Shown here piece by piece: positions 27,418-32,923 of a stretch of DNA of 32,923 nt. The DNA comes from Lysobacterales bacterium (GTDB taxonomy: Bacteria; Pseudomonadota; Gammaproteobacteria; Xanthomonadales; SZUA-36). The notes beneath the pieces are model-generated. The model had not been told where the DNA came from. It saw only the letters and a list, made by a program, of their open reading frames with translations, and ran no database searches. Position 1 is the first letter of the stretch; the number at the start of each line of letters is the position of its first letter. The stretch is from assembly GCA_013042835.1 (NCBI GenBank), contig JABDPJ010000137.1:1-32923 (forward strand), written 5' to 3'. Made by a program: the position numbers and the translations under genes.

Positions 27418-28150
27418 TTATAAATGGTTTTTCCGGTTTGGAATGCGCGGCCACATCACCGACAACGCTGATGGGCTTGGTGTCGTAGAGACGCTGGCCG
27501 ACCGGGGTTTCATAACCGAGGTGCTTGGGCATGATGGCGCCGACCGGACATACCTCTACCGCTTTGTCAGTAAACTCCAACTCGCTTCCGCCGAGTTTGC
27601 CGTCGGGTGAATTGAATACCAGTTTGCTGTCGATGCCGCGGCCGGATATGGCAAAGACCGACTTGCGGTCGACCTGTTCGCTGGCACGCACACACAAGCC
27701 GCACAGGATGCAGCGGTTGTGGTAGAAAACGATATCCGGGTGTGACGCATCGATGGAGCGCTTGGGGAAAAAGTGCGTCAAATGCGGACTCAGCATGCCA
27801 ATGTAATAAGCTACGGCCTGCAGTTGGCAGGCACCGCTCTTCTCGCAGGCAGGGCAGGTATGGTTGCCTTCAACGAACAACATTTGCAGCAGCAATTCAC
27901 GCCTTTGCCTGATTGCATCAGAGCTGTTGTCCACTTCCATGCCGGCTTCGGCCGGGAGTGTGCAGGAAGCCTGGTGACGCCCATTGACATCCACGACGCA
28001 CAGGCGACAGCTGCCGTGCGGTTTGAACTCCGGGTTATGGCACAGGTGCGGAATATATTCACCGGCCCTGAGCGCCGCGTCCATGATGGTGTCACCCTTC
28101 TTGAAAGGGATATCCTTGCCGTCCAGTCTGAAGGTATTTTCAGTATTCAT
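27398..28150 (-). CDS. hoxU: NAD-reducing hydrogenase, Fe-S subunit
   Basis: ORF 27398..28183, Met at 28150 (MNTENTFRLDGKDIPFKKGDTIMDAALRAG); [2Fe-2S] CHNPEFKPHGSCRLC, HTCPACEKSGACQLQ, CILCGLC...CPVGAI. Confidence 0.94.
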   Translation of the reverse strand: MNTENTFRLDGKDIPFKKGDTIMDAALRAGEYIPHLCHNPEFKPHGSCRLCVVDVNGRHQASCTLPAEAGMEVDNSSDAIRQRRELLLQMLFVEGNHTCPACEKSGACQLQAVAYYIGMLSPHLTHFFPKRSIDASHPDIVFYHNRCILCGLCVRASEQVDRKSVFAISGRGIDSKLVFNSPDGKLGGSELEFTDKAVEVCPVGAIMPKHLGYETPVGQRLYDTKPISVVGDVAAHSKPEKPFISDKSHE

Positions 28151-29942
28151 CTGTTCGCTCCACGTAAGCGCCTTCATCTTCACGCCCGGTCAAAAGCCTG
28201 GAAACATCCAGCGCCTTGGTCATATCGAAAGCGGGTGTGTGACTCGTGTTGTGCAGGCGTGTTGCATAGATACCCGGGAACTTCGCCAGCGTATCGAGTA
28301 TCGGGTTGGGTGCGGTTGAACCGAGGCCACAATGCGCAGTCTTCTTCATGACCTGGCCGATACGTTCCATTTCCTTTAGGTCGTAGCGGGTGGCATAGCC
28401 AACCATGACTTTCTCAACCAGGTCGTTCAGCAGCCTTCCGCCAACACGGCATGGGGTGCAGAACCCACAACTTTCATGGGTGAAAAACCGGGCGAAGTTC
28501 AGCACCATTTTCAGCAGATCGCGCTGCTGGTTGAAAATCATGAACGAACCGCCGGAGGAGACGTCCTCAAATGCGATCTTGCGGTAGAACTCCTGCGGTG
28601 GGATCGTGCTTCCGGCAGCACCGGAAACCTGGACGGCCTGCGTGTCGCTGGCACCACAATCGACGAGAATCTGCCTGATTGTAACGCCAAACGGATATTC
28701 GTAGATGCCCGGCCGCTCGCAATCGCCGGAGATGCTCAAGAGCTTGGTGCCACTGGATTGCGAGGTGCCGACGGAGTGATACCAGTCCGCGCCGAAGACG
28801 GCAATCTTTGCCGCCGCAACGAACGTTTCGACGTTGTTGAGCGCCGTGGGCTTGTTCTTATAACCACAGGTGACCGGGAAGGGCGGACGGTCGCGCGGTA
28901 TGCCGCGCTTGCCTTCCAGCGATTCAATCAAGGCTGATTCCTCACCGCATATGTAGGCGCCCGCACCCATGTGAATCTCGATATCGAAATTAAAGCCCTT
29001 GTGGCCGAGAATCTTTTTACCGAGGAGCTTGGCTTCGCGGCGTTCCTGCAGGGTTTTCTCCAGCGCCTCACGCATGTACAGGTATTCTCGCCGGAGATAC
29101 AGCAGGCCCTTTTTCGCACCGACGATGCCGGCGGCAACGGTCATGCCCTCAAACAATTCGTCGGCATAGCTGTTGAGCAGCACCCGGTCCTTGAAGGTGC
29201 CCGGTTCGCCTTCGTCCGCATTGCAGACAACGTAGTGCTTGTCTGCTTCCGTCTCGCGGCATAGGCGCCATTTCAGGCCCGAGCCGAAACCGGCGCCGCC
29301 ACGGCCGCGCAGGCCGGAATTCTCGAGTCTCTCCAGCATGACTTCGCCGCCGGTCGCGGCCAGCGCACCGATGGCGCTGCCCTTGATGATGTCATCGTTC
29401 AACAGCTTGTCTTTGCGCCGGATGTTGTCTTTCACGACAAACAGGGATTTGGGCCAATTTGCTACCGGGATACCTGCCTCGATACGGCCAACCATCTTGT
29501 GAATGCGTTTTTCGGTCAGTTTTGATACCACCAGCCCATTGACCAGCATGGCCGGTCCCTGGTCGCAGATGCCGGTGCAGGAAGTCAGGCTGACGGTGAC
29601 TTTTCCGTCCGCTCTCGGAACATCGGGTTCGACGCCCAGTTTTTTGCACAGGCTTTTGAACAGCAACTGGTTGCCGAGCATGCGGTCGGTGATGTTATCG
29701 CTGAAGCGAATGTCATATTCGCCACGGGCCGTTCTGTGCAGGAAAGAATAGAAGTCGATAACGGCGTTGATTTTCATTGGCGGCGTCTTCAACCGCTCGG
29801 ACAACAGCTGAATGGCTTCCTCGGGGACATGCGAATACTCGTGTTGGATCGCGTGAAGGTACTGCAGCAGAAGATCTGGAGCTTCACCGATTTCAGAAAA
29901 AATATCGCCTATGAATTCTTCAATATTTGGCATGGTGCGCAT
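28140..29942 (-). CDS. hoxF: NAD-reducing hydrogenase, diaphorase subunit (NuoE-NuoF fusion)
   Basis: 600 aa; NuoE-like N-terminus with SCTGICDQGP, then NuoF-like GRGGAGFGSGLKWRLC, NADEGEPGTFKDR, GAGAYICGEESALIESLEGKRGIPR, ESCGFCTPCRVG. Confidence 0.95.
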   Translation of the reverse strand: MRTMPNIEEFIGDIFSEIGEAPDLLLQYLHAIQHEYSHVPEEAIQLLSERLKTPPMKINAVIDFYSFLHRTARGEYDIRFSDNITDRMLGNQLLFKSLCKKLGVEPDVPRADGKVTVSLTSCTGICDQGPAMLVNGLVVSKLTEKRIHKMVGRIEAGIPVANWPKSLFVVKDNIRRKDKLLNDDIIKGSAIGALAATGGEVMLERLENSGLRGRGGAGFGSGLKWRLCRETEADKHYVVCNADEGEPGTFKDRVLLNSYADELFEGMTVAAGIVGAKKGLLYLRREYLYMREALEKTLQERREAKLLGKKILGHKGFNFDIEIHMGAGAYICGEESALIESLEGKRGIPRDRPPFPVTCGYKNKPTALNNVETFVAAAKIAVFGADWYHSVGTSQSSGTKLLSISGDCERPGIYEYPFGVTIRQILVDCGASDTQAVQVSGAAGSTIPPQEFYRKIAFEDVSSGGSFMIFNQQRDLLKMVLNFARFFTHESCGFCTPCRVGGRLLNDLVEKVMVGYATRYDLKEMERIGQVMKKTAHCGLGSTAPNPILDTLAKFPGIYATRLHNTSHTPAFDMTKALDVSRLLTGREDEGAYVERTDEY

Positions 29943-30430
29943 ACTCCCGGACAGAAGAAACGGCGCTTTGACAAGAAATATATTCTCTCATTTCGGCATC
30001 CTTACTGTCGTAATTGATGGCATTTGAATGAATACAATCTAGGTGGAGTTTTACATGTACGGTGGGCACTTTAACTGATCTAAATCAGTATTTATTCCGA
30101 TATTCCAGTGCCGGAAAACAGCCAGTTATGAGGTCTTGGACCTGCCGGTCAAATGGCTGTAAAACGACATATTTAAATTTTGAAAAACAGATAAATGTGT
30201 TAAAATTACAATGCATCTGTGCGGTGTTTCCAACCGTTGGTTGCACCAAACTTTCAGGCTGCCTTAAACCGCTGCTACATATGCAACGGTTGTCCTTCCG
30301 CACGAGCAATAGTTGCCGCTGGCAGCATCTGAGATTGCGTAAGATTGATCCATGTCAGTCAAAGTTGATCTTTTGCCCGTAACGGCCGTGTTTCAATGGT
30401 ATTTACCCGCTCCGGCTGGTCTAATGAAAA

Positions 30431-31906
30431 GTGGTACAAATTCTTTTGTTACGCCCCGTGCGCAAGAAGGAGCTGTCAGCAGTGGGTAAGCTGCGACATG
30501 ATTCAAAACTGATTCGAAAGGCCTGGATTTGTTTCCTGATGGCCACTTTCGTGTCCGCTTTAGCGGTTGCCGCCGATGAACCGCGAAACTCCCAACCCCA
30601 ACAGCCGGATCCTGCTGTCGAAGCCAATGATCGCCAGGCTGTTTTGCTGGATGTGCAGGGCCCGATTGGCCCGGCAACAGCCGAATTTGTGACGGGTTCC
30701 CTGGAAAAGGCGGCCGCGCTGGGCGCCGAACTGGTTATCGTCCGCATGGACACCCCGGGTGGCCTGGACGCTTCGACTCGCGATATCGTCAAAGCCATCC
30801 TCAATTCACCGGTACCGGTGGCAACCTTTGTTAACCCCGGCGGCGCGCGTGCCGCCAGTGCGGGGACTTACATCCTTTATGCCAGCCATATTGCGGCAAT
30901 GAGTCCCGCCACCCATGTTGGCGCGGCAACGCCGGTAGCCATAATCGGCGGTCAACCGTCAGGCGAGCAGGAGGAACCCGCAGAGGGCGAAGATGATTCC
31001 GCAGCCCCTGCATCCCCCGCTGATGCCATGAGCCGCAAAGCCGTCAACGATTCGGTGGCTTATATTCGTGGCCTTGCCGACCGCTACGGGCGCAATGCCG
31101 AGTGGGCGGAACTGGCGGTGCGCGAGGCCGCCAGCATCACCGCTGAAAAGGCACTGGAAATCGGCGTGATAGACCTGATTGCGAACGACGTCGGCGATCT
31201 GCTGGAGCAGGTGAATGGCAGGACCGTCAAGGTAAAGGGCCGGGACCTGGTGCTGCAGACCGGATCCTTGCTGGTCGAGGAACTGGAGCCGGACTGGAAG
31301 AGTGAACTCCTCGCTGTAATCACCAGCCCGACCATCGCCTACCTGCTGCTTTTAATTGGTATCTATGGCCTGATTTTTGAAGGTTATAACCCGGGTGCCG
31401 TGCTACCGGGTGTCATCGGGGCCATCTGCCTGCTACTGGCCCTATACGCATTCCAGATGTTACCGGTCAACTACGCCGGGTTCGCGTTGCTGATACTCGG
31501 GATTATCCTGATGATCGGTGAAGCAGTGGCGCCGAGTTTCGGCGCCCTGGGAATTGGTGGCGTCATCTCGGTGGTGATCGGTTCAATCATTCTTATCGAC
31601 ACCGATGTCCCCGGTTTTGTCGTCTCGAGGCCGCTGATAGGCGCACTGGCGCTGGTCAGTTCGCTCGGACTGATGGCGATCATCGGCGTTGCCATGAAGG
31701 CAAGGCAAAGACCAATGGTTGCCGGCCGTGAAGAACTCATCGGCGCGATGGGCACGGCGCTGACGGATTTCGAGCGCCAGGGCAACGTATTTGTCCACAG
31801 TGAACGCTGGAATGCCATCAGCACATCTCCACTGCAGGCGGGGCAGGAAATAGTGGTCACCGGCATAGACGGGTTAACCCTGCAAGTGCGGCCTGCTGGC
31901 CGCTGA
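30431..31906 (+). CDS. NfeD family membrane-bound ClpP-class serine protease
   Basis: 491 aa; VIVRMDTPGGLDASTRDIVKAILNSPVPVATFVNPGGARAASAGTYI, MSRKAVNDSVAYIRGLA, multiple TM helices, C-terminal OB-like NfeD domain. The exact start is uncertain. Confidence 0.9.
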   Translation: MVQILLLRPVRKKELSAVGKLRHDSKLIRKAWICFLMATFVSALAVAADEPRNSQPQQPDPAVEANDRQAVLLDVQGPIGPATAEFVTGSLEKAAALGAELVIVRMDTPGGLDASTRDIVKAILNSPVPVATFVNPGGARAASAGTYILYASHIAAMSPATHVGAATPVAIIGGQPSGEQEEPAEGEDDSAAPASPADAMSRKAVNDSVAYIRGLADRYGRNAEWAELAVREAASITAEKALEIGVIDLIANDVGDLLEQVNGRTVKVKGRDLVLQTGSLLVEELEPDWKSELLAVITSPTIAYLLLLIGIYGLIFEGYNPGAVLPGVIGAICLLLALYAFQMLPVNYAGFALLILGIILMIGEAVAPSFGALGIGGVISVVIGSIILIDTDVPGFVVSRPLIGALALVSSLGLMAIIGVAMKARQRPMVAGREELIGAMGTALTDFERQGNVFVHSERWNAISTSPLQAGQEIVVTGIDGLTLQVRPAGR

Positions 31907-31937
31907 GCTCGGTTTGATATGAAAAAGGAGAACAGAC

Positions 31938-32687
31938 ATGCTTGATTATTTCTTTGGCATTATTATTTTTGTCCTTCTGAGCATCCTGTTCAGCGCGATC
32001 AAGATTTTGCGCGAATACGAACGCGGCGTGGTGTTTCAACTTGGCCGGTTCTGGAAGGTCAAGGGGCCGGGACTGATTGTCATCATTCCCATCGTCCAAC
32101 AGATGGAGCGCGTTGATCTGCGTGTCATCGTCATGGACGTACCCACCCAGGATGTCATTTCCAGGGACAACGTCTCGGTACACGTCAATGCCGTGGTTTA
32201 TTTTCGCGTGATCGAGCCGGACAAGGCAATTATCCAGGTGGAGAAATACCTTGAAGCTGTCAGCCAGTTGGCGCAGACCACCCTGCGTTCAGTCCTGGGC
32301 CAGCATGAACTGGATGAAATGCTGGCGGAGCGCGATACCCTCAACAAGGATATCCAGGCGGTCCTGGACCGCCAGACCGATGCCTGGGGTATCAAGGTTT
32401 CAAACGTCGAGATCAAGCACGTCGATCTTGACGAAAGCATGATCCGGGCGATCGCTGCACAGGCGGAGGCGGAACGTCAGCGGCGGGCCAAAGTCATCCA
32501 CGCCACCGGTGAGAAACAGGCGGCGACCGAGTTGATGGAAGCTGCGAAGACATTGAGCGCCGAGCCCAATGCCATCCAGTTGCGATATTTGCAGACGCTG
32601 ACGGAAATCGCCGGTGACAAGAGTTCCACCATCGTGTTTCCGCTGGATTTGATTGAAAAAGTCAGGAAAACGATAGGCGATTCCTGA
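31938..32687 (+). CDS. slipin / stomatin-like SPFH domain protein
   Basis: 249 aa; N-terminal [69 protein letters not shown]. Confidence 0.95.
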   Translation: MLDYFFGIIIFVLLSILFSAIKILREYERGVVFQLGRFWKVKGPGLIVIIPIVQQMERVDLRVIVMDVPTQDVISRDNVSVHVNAVVYFRVIEPDKAIIQVEKYLEAVSQLAQTTLRSVLGQHELDEMLAERDTLNKDIQAVLDRQTDAWGIKVSNVEIKHVDLDESMIRAIAAQAEAERQRRAKVIHATGEKQAATELMEAAKTLSAEPNAIQLRYLQTLTEIAGDKSSTIVFPLDLIEKVRKTIGDS

Positions 32688-32726
32688 TTCACAATTCCGT
32701 TCGGAACTGTTTAGCAAGGAATTTCT

Positions 32727-32923
32727 ATGGCTGCACGTCTTCAGTTCTTCGGCGCCGCCGGTGAGGTTACCGGTTCCTGCCACATGATCACGGTTGGCGG
32801 TCAACGATTGTTGCTGGATTGTGGCATGATCCAGGGCGGCCGCAAGGATGAGGCGCGCAACCGGAATCCATTTCCCTTTGATCCCGGGGCCATTGACGCC
32901 GTCATTCTTAGTCACGCCCACAT
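32727..32923 (+). CDS. MBL-fold (beta-CASP-type RNA-processing exonuclease-like) hydrolase, 5' part only
   Basis: Own translation from the ATG at 32727: MAARLQFFGAAGEVTGSCHMITVGGQRLLLDCGMIQGGRKDEARNRNPFPFDPGAIDAVILSHAH. LLDCG and the HxH start of the metallo-beta-lactamase motif. Not in the ORF track because it runs off the window. Confidence 0.85.
   Translation, partial: MAARLQFFGAAGEVTGSCHMITVGGQRLLLDCGMIQGGRKDEARNRNPFPFDPGAIDAVILSHAH

Noticed and set aside
1-32923. Mobile elements, integrases, phage genes, tRNA/rRNA genes, CRISPR-Cas or classical defence systems
   Set aside because: I looked for transposase/integrase motifs, tRNA-like ends and repeat-spacer arrays and found nothing supportable by eye; tRNAscan-SE, ISfinder and DefenseFinder would be needed for a formal negative.

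Overview
The window looks like a chromosomal segment of a marine-type gammaproteobacterium; taxonomy is inferred from gene flavour only. It is densely coding, with no rRNA, tRNA, CRISPR array or transposase that I can support. From left to right it contains: a truncated SLC13/DASS anion transporter that is missing from the ORF track; a large secreted zinc metalloprotease; a secreted protein with seven 56-aa repeats, probably a seven-bladed propeller; a minus-strand operon at 12659->5739; an HHE hemerythrin; a class C beta-lactamase-like serine hydrolase; metZ; a YkoF/MTH1187-like small protein followed directly by pyruvate kinase; a hairpin-rich intergenic region; divergent NarL-type and REC-Hpt regulators; a TVP38/VTT membrane protein; a large M14 carboxypeptidase; an oxidoreductase gene remnant; arfB; a compact hoxFUYH-hoxW operon for a bidirectional group 3d-like [NiFe] hydrogenase; and nfeD, a slipin and the start of an MBL-fold hydrolase. 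The most notable locus is the 12659->5739 operon: ACP, FabZ-type dehydratase, degenerate KS, intact KS, SDR, zinc MDR, LpxL-type acyltransferase and Sfp-type PPTase. Its content and order match the rhizobial acpXL-fabZXL-fabF2XL-fabF1XL-adh2XL-lpxXL cluster for very-long-chain fatty acid modification of lipid A, with an SDR inserted and a PPTase appended.
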